NCBI GenBank assembly: GCA_016192455.1
Contig: JACPUC010000007.1
Location: 226,818-290,817, forward strand
From: Candidatus Tectimicrobiota bacterium
GTDB lineage: Bacteria; JACPUC01
Reading direction: 5' to 3'
Length of the DNA: 64,000 nucleotides
Shown: piece after piece, positions 17,317 through 25,492 of the stretch
Numbering within the stretch: the first letter of the stretch is position 1
Layout of the letters: each line of letters begins with the position of its first letter
Position numbers and translations under genes: made by a program
Notes under the pieces: generated by a model
The model's database searches: none
What the model was told of the DNA's origin: nothing
What the model saw: the letters and a program-made list of their open reading frames with translations, nothing else

Positions 17317-17791
17317 CCAAGGTTCTCCCACCGCTGGAGGCCGGTCGTCGTATCGCGGGGCACGCGCCCCACTCGTCAGCCCCAAGCCGGCAACACGCTC
17401 CACGATGTGCAGCGAACGGACGACGTGGAGGACCCTGGTAGGGTGTGGCCGGTGGCCCTGCGCGGGGCGCGTCCCTCTTCTCCTCGGAGCGGGTTGCAAG
17501 GCAGGTGCCAAAGACGGGCCGGGAAGTGCGACTCGGAGCCGGGCGCGGTTTGGCAAGCTGGGCGGAGGGCTGTGGCGCCGGCTGCAACGGCTGCGGCGTC
17601 CGGGCGGAGCGCCTCGCGCCGGTGCCGCCTGGCGCCGCAGCGCGGGGGGGGACGGGGCGGGGGATGTCGTCTCCACCCGGGCCGCGTCAAGGCAATCCGC
17701 GGCTGCCTTGACGCGCCTGTGTCGGAGGGAGGATCGGAACCGTCTACCGCTGCCGCGGATCACGATCTCTGCCTAGCGGCCTAGGCATTTC
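17317..17791. other. 475-bp leader and gap upstream of flgF
   Basis: No gene is seen. The gap holds the sigma-54 element described at 17495-17510 and a leader of roughly 165 nt to the flgF GTG. The rest is very GC-rich, with runs of C and G (for example near 17645), and lacks a recognisable terminator for the FlhB-like gene that ends at 17792. Confidence 0.7.
17495..17510 (-). promoter_or_regulatory. Sigma-54 promoter for flgF-flgG-flgA-...-fliW
   Basis: Minus-strand sequence TGGCACCTGCCTTGCA matches the sigma-54 consensus TGGCACG-N4-TTGCW almost perfectly, with the required 10 nt between GG and GC. The predicted transcription start near 17483 leaves a leader of about 165 nt before flgF. It is the closest match of the set in this window. 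Confidence 0.85.
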
Positions 17792-18115
17792 TTACCTGTC
17801 GGGGGGAGCGAGAGCACTGACGATGGTCCCTGGTGCGAGACGTTCGACAAACTCGCCCAGCGAGCCCAACACAACGATGGTAAGGGCCACGAGATCCTCG
17901 GGAAACTCGCCGTTTGCCCCCGCCGCGAGGAGAAGCCGCAGGAGGTCCAGGTCAGCCGCAACAGGGATGCCGCGGGCGCCGGCTCGGCGGGCGAACTCCG
18001 CCGCGTTCTCCGTTTCCCCTCGTCCTGCGGAGGCTGCTCCGCCCGAGGCGCTGCCTGACGCGGCGCGCCCGTCCGGGGGGGCGGCGCGAGGGGTATCATA
18101 GCGCTGGCTCGGCAT
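17792..18115 (-). CDS. Stand-alone FlhB C-terminal-like protein (FlhX/EscU-type)
   Basis: 107 residues with no membrane segment. Residues about 35-105 match the cytoplasmic C-terminal lobe of FlhB after the NPTH cleavage site: EFARRAGARGIPVAADLDLL aligns with REVAQEHGVPIVENQPLA of the FlhB in this window, and EFPEDLVALTIVVLGSLGEF aligns with PVNLYKAVAEVIAYVYRL. Small proteins of this kind (FlhX/FlhB2) can stand in for the cleaved FlhB-C fragment in Campylobacter. ATG at 18115 has AAGGTG 8 nt upstream, overlapping the stop region of the FliK-like gene before it. A role in export-substrate switching together with that gene is inferred. Confidence 0.83.
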   Translation of the reverse strand: MPSQRYDTPRAAPPDGRAASGSASGGAASAGRGETENAAEFARRAGARGIPVAADLDLLRLLLAAGANGEFPEDLVALTIVVLGSLGEFVERLAPGTIVSALAPPDR

Positions 18116-18119
18116 CGGT

Positions 18120-19274
18120 TCACACCTTCAGGTTGATCAGTTCGAGCCCGGCCTGGGCGACAGCGGCAGGGCCGCGCCGCGCCAGACTCTCCTCCTCGAG
18201 CACCTCCACCCGCACCTCCCCAAGCTGCAGCTCCAGGCTCTCCAGGCGTCGCCTCAGGATGCCTACGAGCGCCTGCAAGGGGACGAGGAGCCGCACCGAA
18301 TCCGTGGCGACCCGGCCGCTGAGCTGACGCCGCGCGAAATCGACCCGCAGCTCCACGACGACGCGGCCGCTCCCCTTCAGCTCGAGGCTGAAGAGGAGGT
18401 GATAGGCGCGCCCCGCACGGCTCTCGTCGAGCGGCGGCGCCTCTTCTCCTGGCGGTTCCTCAACCTCGATCGTGACGCCGATGAGCTGATCGAGGAGGCC
18501 AAGGGGCACCTGGAAGCGACGTCTCCTGCCCCCGCCGCGCTCCCGCCCCAAAGCATCGAGGAGCTGCTGGGCCTGCAACGCCTGGAGAAATCCATCAACC
18601 GCGAACATCTGCCGCTGCAGCGCAAGCTGGGCAAGGGCATCACGCTCTTCCAGGGAGGCGCGCATGAGCAAGAGGAGGCCCTTGAGATCGCTCTCGACCA
18701 GCGCTCGCGCCGCCGCGGCATCCGCATCGCCTCGCAGCAGCGCCGCAAGCCGCGCCTCGTAGTGCATCCCCGAACCCAGGAGGAGCTGGCGGAACTTCGC
18801 CGGCGTCATGTCCCCTGACGTTGAGAAGATGAGGGAGTGGAGGAGCGCTGAGAGCTTGGCAACCTGCGCGGCGAGGTCGGGGGGAAGCCTGGCTGGCTCC
18901 ACCGCACGAAGCTGGGCGGCAAGCTGCTGCAGGATTTCTTCGTGGGGACGCCAGGCCGGCAAGCTGGTGCGCAGCGCCTGGATGAGAGGCTGGAGCAGCG
19001 GCACGCCCGCCGCGCCGTTCGGCGTCACCAGGCGCAGGAGGATCGTCGGCTGGAGCTGAACGACCTGCAGCTTGATCTGCTCGCCCTGCCGCAAGGCGAC
19101 CAGGGACTGCGCCGGAACCGTCAGCCCCTTGATCTCCAGGCTTACGGCGCCGGACTCGTCCGCCTGACGGACGACCGCCGTAAACTCCTCCGCCGGGCGC
19201 AGGGAAGCCTGGCGCCCGTCTCGCATGAGGAGGAGCGCCGTTGCCGTGGTGCTTGCGGAGATGCCGTCGAGCAT
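18120..19274 (-). CDS. Second FliK-like hook-length-control family protein
   Basis: 384 residues. The N-terminal half is Leu/Gln-rich with short beta elements (VSLEIKGLTVPAQSLVALR, EQIKLQVVQLQPTILLRLV). The C-terminal third carries a FliK-C-like fold: AYHLLFSLELKGSGRVVVEL, RRQLSGRVATDSVRLLVPL, then LRRRLESLELQLGEVRVEVL, mirroring the LRPEELGRLSLKI / LRASLHDQGLRFDGLQV pattern of the true FliK at 47033-49390. It is followed at once by the FlhB-C-like gene, the same partner logic as FliK and FlhB. The function in substrate switching is inferred; family assignment rests on pattern only. Confidence 0.7.
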   Translation of the reverse strand: MLDGISASTTATALLLMRDGRQASLRPAEEFTAVVRQADESGAVSLEIKGLTVPAQSLVALRQGEQIKLQVVQLQPTILLRLVTPNGAAGVPLLQPLIQALRTSLPAWRPHEEILQQLAAQLRAVEPARLPPDLAAQVAKLSALLHSLIFSTSGDMTPAKFRQLLLGSGMHYEARLAALLRGDADAAAARALVESDLKGLLLLMRASLEERDALAQLALQRQMFAVDGFLQALQAQQLLDALGRERGGGRRRRFQVPLGLLDQLIGVTIEVEEPPGEEAPPLDESRAGRAYHLLFSLELKGSGRVVVELRVDFARRQLSGRVATDSVRLLVPLQALVGILRRRLESLELQLGEVRVEVLEEESLARRGPAAVAQAGLELINLKV

Positions 19275-19513
19275 GCCGAGCCCCGCTCAGGTTGGCGGTG
19301 CCATCGGGAGCTGCTTAGCCGGAGCCTGGCGGGAGCGCGCGGGACCGAGGCGCAGCACCACGAGGCGCGCCTGGCACGCCGAGGGAAGAGTGCCCCGGCC
19401 GCCTCGGCGCCGCCTCAGCACCGGAAGCTCCTGGCGGGAAAACGGCGCAGAAGGAGAGGCTGGCGTGCCCGGACGCTCCTGGAGCGAAGCCCGCGGCGAC
19501 CCTCCCCGGCACC

Positions 19514-19777
19514 TCAGGCAACGAGGTTGATGCCAGCGGCATGGCCTGGAGCCGCTTGCTGCTCCGCAGCGGTGGGCGGTGGAGAGGCAGTCGAAGGGGA
19601 GTCCCCCTCCTTGCCGGCGCCCGGCGCCTGCTGCTCTTCCCGCTCCTGCTCCTCATCCTCCAGGGTCTCGAGCACGAAGCGACGATCGGGGCGTGTTTCG
19701 CGCTTCTTCTCGGCGGAGGTGACGCGCTGGTCGCGGGGCGGAGGAGGAATGACCTCACGCTGGATGCCACTGATCAT
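19514..19777 (-). CDS. Small charged protein of unknown function
   Basis: 87 residues, strongly charged, no membrane segment and no recognised domain. It begins MISGIQREVIPPPPRDQR, has a Glu/Arg-rich middle (LETLEDEEQEREEQQ) and ends in a Pro/Ser/Ala tail (GHAAGINLVA). A ribosome-binding site GGGAG lies 10 nt before the ATG. It is the first gene after the sigma-54-like element at 19985-20000 and precedes the FliK-like gene, which argues for a real flagellar-associated gene. No function is proposed. Confidence 0.6.
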   Translation of the reverse strand: MISGIQREVIPPPPRDQRVTSAEKKRETRPDRRFVLETLEDEEQEREEQQAPGAGKEGDSPSTASPPPTAAEQQAAPGHAAGINLVA

Positions 19778-20256
19778 GGTTCTGGCACTCCCTTCGGCGC
19801 CGTGGCTGCCGCAGCCCTCCTGGGGGAGGCTGGATCAGCCGGGCGCCTCGCTGCATGGGGAGGAGCGCCACTCGTCGGGTCACACCATCCATCTCTTGCA
19901 GCACGCCGGCGCGGGCCGGGCGGAGCCTGCTACCGCCCTCTCCCCCTGCCGTGTGGCGCACCCTCTTCGTTTCAAGAGTACCTTAGCAAATTCCATTCCA
20001 TTTGCGCCGCAACTTACCTCCCGCCAGCCACCCGACAGGGGCTGCGTCTCTTTGCCGATGAGCGTGCCGACTTGGGGAGCCTGCCGCCGCCCCAGGCTTG
20101 TCGCGCCGCCGCAGGCGCGGCCGACATGCTGGCCGCCGGCGTGGAGGGGAAGTGCCGCCGGCGCGCGCCGCGTCCCGCCTGGCTGGGCGAAGCAGCGGCT
20201 TGCTGACGGGCCCGGGAGGCCCGCGGCTGTCGTTCGCGCCGCTACGACCCCGACGC
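19778..20256. other. 479-bp gap between the antiporter and the FliK-like block
   Basis: No gene is supported. The stretch around 19970-20010 is clearly more AT-rich than its surroundings and contains the sigma-54-like element at 19985-20000. No terminator with a T-run was recognised for the antiporter gene ending at 20257. Confidence 0.65.
19985..20000 (-). promoter_or_regulatory. Probable sigma-54 promoter for the FliK-like/FlhB-C block
   Basis: Minus-strand TGGAATGGAATTTGCT keeps the TGG and TTTGC blocks with 10 nt between GG and GC, but lacks the CACG part of the consensus. It sits in an AT-rich island. The leader to the 87-residue gene would be about 195 nt, the longest of the set, so this is the least certain of the seven. 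Confidence 0.6.
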
Positions 20257-21612
20257 TTACGAGGGAGCGGCGAGCGAGGCAGCAGCCTCTTCGCCCGGCG
20301 CCTTCTGCCGCCCAAGCAGGAGCTTCAGCAGGGGGGGCGTGATGAAGGTGGTGATGATGACCATCACCAGAATGGCGGAGTAGAGCGAGGCGTCGATGAT
20401 CTGGTTCGCCAGGCCATAGCCGGCAAAGATCAGCCCCACCTCGCCGCGCGGGATCATCCCCACGCCGACGATGAGCTTGTTAAGGAGGGGACCGGGCTGG
20501 GCGACGCCACACACCAGCTTGCCGATGACGGCGAGAACGGTGATGAGGAGCGCAATGCCCAGGACTTCGGGGCGCAGGAAGGAGCGCAGATCAACCAGCA
20601 TGCCCATGTGCACGAAGAAGAGCGGCACCAGGAGGTCTGCCACCGGCCGGATGAGCTGTTGGAGATTGATCTTCTCGCGGAACCCTGCCAGGTTCACCCG
20701 CTCCAGCAGGAGCCCCGCCGCGAACGAGCCGACGATGGTGGCCAGGCCGATCCGATGGGAGATGAATGAGAGGACGAACGCCATGACCAGCACCGTCACG
20801 ATCATCATGCCGCGAACGCGCAGCTTCTGGGCCACATTCACGAAGGGCTGGGCAAAGTAGTTGCCGGCGACAAGCGCCCCGACGAGGAAGAGGAAGGCGG
20901 TGACTGAAATCTTCGCCACCGTCATCGCCTCGAAGCCGCCGCTCTTGATCAAGCCGACAATGATGGCAAGCAGCATCAAGCCGAGGACATCGTCGATCAC
21001 GGCGGCCCCCAGCACCACGCGGGCCTCGTCGGTTCGCAGTCTCCCCAAGTCGGTGAAGACGCGCGCCGTGATGCCGACGCTGGTCGCCGCCAGCGTCGCC
21101 CCCATGAACAGGTGGAGCACGAAGTTCTCGCCGCCGATGTTCAACCAGGTTGTGGCCAGGATGCCCAGGATCATCGGCGTCACCACGCCGATGACCGCGA
21201 CGAGCAACGAGCGCGCCCCCACCTTCATCAGCTCCCCCAGGCTCGACTCAAGCCCAACTTCGAAGAGGAGGATGATGACGCCGATCTCGGAGAGAATCTC
21301 AATCACCCCGTCAATCTGCACGAGGTTGAGGACGCTCGACCCGATGAGCACCCCGCCGATAAGCTCCCCCAGGACGGCCGGCTGGTGGAACCGCGCCAGC
21401 ACCGCGCCGCAAATCTTCGCGGCGGCGAGCATGAGGATGATTTTCAGCAGCACGCTGCCGATATCGAAGTGAACCGCCCCGCCGGCTGGCGGCGCTTCCG
21501 CCCCCAAGGCCACGCGGCCGAGCAGCACACCCGCCGCCAGAGCCCCAGCCCAGAGCGCCCAGCGCGGTTGCAGACGAGTTCCGCCACCTGAGGTGAATCG
21601 ATGGCTGCGCAT
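20257..21612 (-). CDS. CPA2-family monovalent cation/proton antiporter
   Basis: 451 residues with about 12 hydrophobic membrane segments and an N-terminal signal-like stretch. This is the Na+/H+ exchanger domain of Kef/Nap type: AVLGELIGGVLIGSSVL, IGVIILLFEVGLESSL, LGAAVIDDVLGLMLLAI with the Asp-Asp pair expected in electrogenic exchangers, and VGMIPRGEVGLIFAGYGLA. No TrkA-N/RCK domain follows, unlike KefB/C. It would exchange Na+ or K+ for protons at the inner membrane. It has no flagellar role by homology, and no sigma-54 element precedes it. Its position between flagellar blocks may be chance, or may relate to ion gradients used by the motor. Confidence 0.9.
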   Translation of the reverse strand: MRSHRFTSGGGTRLQPRWALWAGALAAGVLLGRVALGAEAPPAGGAVHFDIGSVLLKIILMLAAAKICGAVLARFHQPAVLGELIGGVLIGSSVLNLVQIDGVIEILSEIGVIILLFEVGLESSLGELMKVGARSLLVAVIGVVTPMILGILATTWLNIGGENFVLHLFMGATLAATSVGITARVFTDLGRLRTDEARVVLGAAVIDDVLGLMLLAIIVGLIKSGGFEAMTVAKISVTAFLFLVGALVAGNYFAQPFVNVAQKLRVRGMMIVTVLVMAFVLSFISHRIGLATIVGSFAAGLLLERVNLAGFREKINLQQLIRPVADLLVPLFFVHMGMLVDLRSFLRPEVLGIALLITVLAVIGKLVCGVAQPGPLLNKLIVGVGMIPRGEVGLIFAGYGLANQIIDASLYSAILVMVIITTFITPPLLKLLLGRQKAPGEEAAASLAAPS

Positions 21613-22046
21613 GATCCCTCCTTGCCAAGCGGACTCAACTCGGCACGGGGCCGGCTGCAGAGCTCCGCCGCCGACCCGTCACGCGCTGCACCGCGGTGCA
21701 GCTCCTCCCCGCAGCAGCAACTTCAACCCGATGAAGCGTAGCTGAAGCGCGGGCCGCAAGCAAGCAGACCTTCCGCGGCCCGTCATCACCCGAGCTGGTT
21801 CGCCCGCAGCGCCGCCTATCATAGGAAGGATGGATTGAGCTGGAGAGCTCAACGACTGACACCAATGAGGGGGAGATCTCGGCCACCGCGGAGGAAGCAG
21901 CCGATCTCAAGCCCCCTGCTCCCTGCCCGGCTGTTTCAGATGCCAGGGGCTTGTTCGCCACGCCGCCGCCTCCGGAGCGAGGCTCCCATGGCAGGGCGCA
22001 GGCGGGCCGTCCAGGGAGGCGCGCCGTCCGGACCTGGCAGGGACCG
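21613..22046. other. 434-bp gap upstream of the antiporter
   Basis: No supported gene. The gap includes an 18-bp perfect palindrome at 21685-21702 and the probable 3' end of the fliR-fliL transcript. No sigma-54 element was found. Confidence 0.6.
21685..21702. repeat. 18-bp perfect palindrome, possible operator
   Basis: GCTGCACCGCGGTGCAGC is fully self-complementary and lies about 75 nt upstream of the antiporter ATG. It could be a dimeric regulator site. It has no loop and no T-run, so a terminator is less likely. Confidence 0.5.
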
Positions 22047-22658
22047 TTACTGCACGACGAACTCGGTGAAGTAGAGTTGCTTCACCTCCCCCCGCGGCAG
22101 GAGCTTATTCAAACGCGCGATGAGCTGGCTGCGGAGCTGATTCTTGCCGAGTGAGGTGCTGATATCGGCGTAGCGTTTACTGCTGAGCAGCACCAGGATG
22201 CTGTCGCGCATTTGGGCTTGGCGTTGGTCGATCTCCTTCTGGAGTTCCTTGTCGGAGATTTCGATCTCCATGTTGAGCTTGAGGTAGCGCTTGCCGCTGG
22301 TGTCGGCAAGATTCACGATAAAGGTCTTCATGGGGATGATTGGCCCAGGCTCGTTTCGGTTCCCCTCCTTCCCGGCTGGTCGTGCGCTCGCTTTCGCTTC
22401 CGAGGTGGGGCGCGCCAAGAAGGTCGTGTAGGCGACGTATCCACCCGCAAGCAGAACGAGGACGAAACCACCCAGCAGGATCATTGTCATCAGCCCGCGC
22501 TTTTTCGAGCTTGAAGCAGTCTCGTCCCCCGTCTCCCCGGCGGCCGCATCGCCTCGCTTCTTCCGGGCAGGTCCTTTCGCTCCTCCCTTCTCGGCCTCTC
22601 GGTCGACCCCTTTCTCGACCCCTTTCGCGGCCCCTTTCTCAACTCCTTTCTCGACCAT
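22047..22658 (-). CDS. fliL: Flagellar basal-body-associated protein FliL
   Basis: 203 residues. An unusual Lys/Gly/Glu-rich N-terminus (repeats of KGVEKG within the first 30 residues) leads to one membrane segment (MTMILLGGFVLVLLAGGYVA). A periplasmic FliL domain follows, with MKTFIVNLADTSGKRYLKL and the end LPRGEVKQLYFTEFVVQ. FliL surrounds stator units and supports torque and stator stability. It is the last gene of the fliR-fliL run, after cheY. Confidence 0.95.
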   Translation of the reverse strand: MVEKGVEKGAAKGVEKGVDREAEKGGAKGPARKKRGDAAAGETGDETASSSKKRGLMTMILLGGFVLVLLAGGYVAYTTFLARPTSEAKASARPAGKEGNRNEPGPIIPMKTFIVNLADTSGKRYLKLNMEIEISDKELQKEIDQRQAQMRDSILVLLSSKRYADISTSLGKNQLRSQLIARLNKLLPRGEVKQLYFTEFVVQ

Positions 22659-22725
22659 GGATGGCGTCTCCCTGCGATCCCCGAGGCGTCACGGCGCGGC
22701 TCCCCGCCGACGCGCCGAGGCTGCA

Positions 22726-23106
22726 TCAGCTGGTGAAAATCTTCTCAATCTTGTCCTTCAACGTCTCCGCAGTGAAGGGTTTGACGATGTAGTTGTTCGC
22801 GCCTGCCTTGGCCGCCTCGATGACGTTCTGGCGTTGCGCCTCCGCGGTCACCATGAGGAGGGGAATCTGCTTCAGGCTCTCATCGGCGCGGATCGCCTTG
22901 AGGAGCTCGATGCCCGTCATCTTCGGCATGTTCCAGTCCGAGATGACGAAGTCGATCTTCTCCTTCCGCAGCATCTCCAGCGCCGCCATGCCGTCGTCGG
23001 CCTCGACGACATTGTGGAAGCCAAGCTGCTTGAGGATGTTCTTGATAATTCGACGCATCGTCGAGAAGTCGTCGACGGAGAGAATCCGCATGTTGGTATC
23101 GGGCAT
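22726..23106 (-). CDS. cheY: Chemotaxis response regulator CheY
   Basis: 126 residues, a single receiver domain. The active-site set is complete: D12 and D13 (SVDD), phospho-acceptor D57 (ISDWNMP), T87 (MVTAE) and K109 (IVKPF). The length and the [17 protein letters not shown] block match CheY that binds FliM to change rotation direction. FliM in this window has the CheY-binding N-terminal motif. It sits between fliA and fliL, a common arrangement. No CheA, CheW or receptor gene is in the window. Confidence 0.95.
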   Translation of the reverse strand: MPDTNMRILSVDDFSTMRRIIKNILKQLGFHNVVEADDGMAALEMLRKEKIDFVISDWNMPKMTGIELLKAIRADESLKQIPLLMVTAEAQRQNVIEAAKAGANNYIVKPFTAETLKDKIEKIFTS

Positions 23107-23286
23107 CCCTGCGTTCCTCTAGGCGCTGATCCGTGAGCTGGGCGCTGGGCCATGTTCCTGGTGCGCGTCGCACCCTGCCTCCCCGTGGTGCAGCGCGGGG
23201 CGGCAGCACTCTCTCCTCTCCCAGGCCAAGCGCGGGCCGCGGATCCCCTGCACGACCCCGGTCGGGCAGGAATCAGGCCACGCTCC

Positions 23287-24045
23287 CTAGTCGAACGTCC
23301 TGCGCAGGCGTCCGCGCAGGGTGAGCATCGCCTTGGAATGGATCTGCGAGACCCTCGACTCGGTAATCCCGAGGACCTCGCCAATCTCTTTCATTGTCAA
23401 CTCTTCATAGTAGTAGAGCGTGATCACGAGGCGCTCCTTCTCGTTCAGCTCGTCGACGGCCTTGGCCATCACGCCTTGCAGCTCCTGCTGATCGAGCTGC
23501 CGTTCCGGCTGCGGTGCGTCGTGGCCCGGCGCGGCGCCGCTCGGTTCGCGCTGGTCACCCGGTATGACGCCTTTGCCAAGGTCCTCCAAGCTGACGAGGA
23601 GGGAGCCATGCACCTCGCCGAGCAGTTCATGGAGCTCGTCCATCGGCAGGGCGAGGTGGGCGGCCAGCTCCTCCTCGCTCGGCTCGCGTCCAAGACTCTG
23701 CTCGAGGTGGAAGTAAGCGGTCTCGAGTGCGTGGGCCTTTTGGCGCACCGAGCGCGGCACCCAGTCCATGGCGCGCAGATCGTCGAGGATGCTGCCACGG
23801 ATACGGAACTCCGCGTAGGTCTTAAACTTGATGTCCCGGCTTGGATCGAAGCGCTCGATCGCTTCGATCAGCCCGATGACCCCGGAGTTGATGAGGTCGT
23901 TGAGCTGCACGTGCGCCGGCAAGCGCGAGGCGATGCGATGCGCGATGTACTTGATGAGGGGGGCATAGGCCACGATCAGCTCCTCGCGCTCCTGGGCGCT
24001 GAGCCGACGCTTCGTAGAGACGCCCCCTTGAGCCAGCCCTGCCAT
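23287..24045 (-). CDS. fliA: RNA polymerase sigma-28 factor FliA
   Basis: 252 residues. Region 2 is clear (LIKYIAHRIASRLPAHVQLN, then IRGSILDDLRAMDWVPRSVR, the hallmark of FliA/WhiG sigma factors), as is region 4 (LNEKERLVITLYYYEELTMK, LGITESRVSQIHSKAMLTLR). FliA directs late flagellar genes. No FlgM anti-sigma gene is seen in the window. ATG at 24045 opens MAGLAQGGVSTKRRL. The gene follows flhF-flhG and a tiny membrane-protein gene, as in many polar-flagellate clusters. Confidence 0.97.
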   Translation of the reverse strand: MAGLAQGGVSTKRRLSAQEREELIVAYAPLIKYIAHRIASRLPAHVQLNDLINSGVIGLIEAIERFDPSRDIKFKTYAEFRIRGSILDDLRAMDWVPRSVRQKAHALETAYFHLEQSLGREPSEEELAAHLALPMDELHELLGEVHGSLLVSLEDLGKGVIPGDQREPSGAAPGHDAPQPERQLDQQELQGVMAKAVDELNEKERLVITLYYYEELTMKEIGEVLGITESRVSQIHSKAMLTLRGRLRRTFD

Positions 24046-24090
24046 GCTGACACCCCGCTGCTTGCAACGAGCTCGGCCTCATGGGCCGGG

Positions 24091-24264
24091 TTAAAGCAAT
24101 CGGCTGAAGACACCCCCGACGAGCACGCCGAACGCCGCAAAGAGCGCCCCCGCGGCGACGCCCGTCAGGAGGGCTGTGGAGAGTGGATGCCCGGCCAAGA
24201 GTTGGCCGCCGAGCCCCACCAGGAGAGCCAGCGCAAAGAAGGCCAGGGCGGTTCGTCGCAGCAC
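24091..24264 (-). CDS. Tiny two-helix membrane protein
   Basis: 57 residues from a GTG at 24264 with AAAGGA 8 nt upstream; an in-frame TTG at 24285 would add 7. The protein is two hydrophobic helices (ALAFFALALLVGLGGQLLAG and LLTGVAAGALFAAFGVLVGG) with a short turn and basic ends. There is no recognised family. Its place between flhG and fliA within a tight run suggests it is translated with them. The function is unknown. Confidence 0.6.
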   Translation of the reverse strand: MLRRTALAFFALALLVGLGGQLLAGHPLSTALLTGVAAGALFAAFGVLVGGVFSRLL

Positions 24265-24432
24265 CGTTGCTCGTCCTTTCTCCAACTAGCCGCTGGTCGG
24301 GAAAGCGGCGGCCCTGCCGCGAGTCCCAGGAATCCCCCCGGAGATCGCGACGGCCCGCTCTGTCGCACTCAGCCGCGGCGCCCGGCCGCCGGGGCACTCC
24401 TGCTCTTTGCTTTCTCCACGCGGCGGGGGGCG

Positions 24433-25419
24433 CTACGCCCGTGCGTCTCGGTTCACCCCTCTTCCTGACGGCGGCTCAGTTCCAGGGGAGGAGGCGTTCT
24501 CGAGGAGCTGCCGCCAGAAGAACTGCAAGCTCCCCTTCGGCTCGAAGCTCGGCGTCATCTCCAGGAGGCGCTCGCCGAGGGAGACGAAGCAGAGGCTGGC
24601 GCTGCTCGTGGGGTAGCGTTCCAGCACCGCGCACTGCTCCTTGACCGCCTGGACGACCTTCTCATCGCGCCGCACGTAGCCCAGGTACTCGAGGCGCACG
24701 TTCAGGTAGCGTCCAATGACCCGCAGGAGACGATGGTACACCGCCTCAGCATCCTCGGAGCTTTTGACCCAGTTCACCACGAGCTTGAAGGAGCGCTCCG
24801 CATAGCGCATCGAGAGCACCTTCATCATGGCATAGGCATCCGTGATCGAGGTCGGTTCAGGTGTCACCACGATGATGATCTCCTGCGCCGCCACGGCGAA
24901 GTAGAGGACGTTTTCCGAGATGCCGGCGCCGGTATCGAGCAGGAGGAAATCAAAGCGCTCACCCAACTGGTCAAAGGCATCGAGGAGCATCAGCCGCTGC
25001 GCATCGCTCAGCTCGGTGAGCTCCTGGATGCCGGAGCTGGCGGGCAGGACCCGCATGCCACCAGGGCCGCAGATGAGGACGTCGCGCAGGCGCTTCTCAC
25101 CCCGCAGAACGTGTTGCAGGGTAAAGCGAGGTGTTAAGCCGAGCAGCACGTCAAGGTTCGCCAGGCCGAGGTCGGCGTCACAGACCAGCACGCGCCGGTT
25201 CTGACGTGTCAGCGCGTAGGCGAGGTTGGCCACCAGGTTCGTCTTCCCCACCCCTCCCTTGCCACTCGTCACGGCGATCACCCGGGCCGGTGGAGCCGGC
25301 GCGACCAGCCCATCCCGAGGTTCAACAAGGGCGCTGGGGGAGAGCCTCGTCGGCGACAGCCGCATCGCGGCGCTCTGTCGCTCCCGCGCTAACTCTCGCA
25401 GCCGCTTCGCTTGATCCAT
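24433..25419 (-). CDS. flhG: MinD-like ATPase FlhG (FleN)
   Basis: 328 residues. FlhG is an ATPase that limits flagellar number and acts with FlhF. The N-terminus MDQAKRLREL contains the DQAxxLR motif that activates FlhF GTPase. The deviant Walker A motif is TSGKGGVGKT at 51-60, followed by VCDADLGLANLDVLLG and LLLDTGAGIS. The C-terminal part ends beyond the usual core with a Ser/Pro tail. ATG at 25419. It lies directly downstream of flhF. Confidence 0.95.
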   Translation of the reverse strand: MDQAKRLRELARERQSAAMRLSPTRLSPSALVEPRDGLVAPAPPARVIAVTSGKGGVGKTNLVANLAYALTRQNRRVLVCDADLGLANLDVLLGLTPRFTLQHVLRGEKRLRDVLICGPGGMRVLPASSGIQELTELSDAQRLMLLDAFDQLGERFDFLLLDTGAGISENVLYFAVAAQEIIIVVTPEPTSITDAYAMMKVLSMRYAERSFKLVVNWVKSSEDAEAVYHRLLRVIGRYLNVRLEYLGYVRRDEKVVQAVKEQCAVLERYPTSSASLCFVSLGERLLEMTPSFEPKGSLQFFWRQLLENASSPGTEPPSGRGVNRDARA

Positions 25420-25492
25420 GCCCCTTCCTTCGAATCGTCTCGTGGCTGGTTCGCCCGGCGATGCTCGAGGCGCCGCGGCCTCGTGGTCGGCG

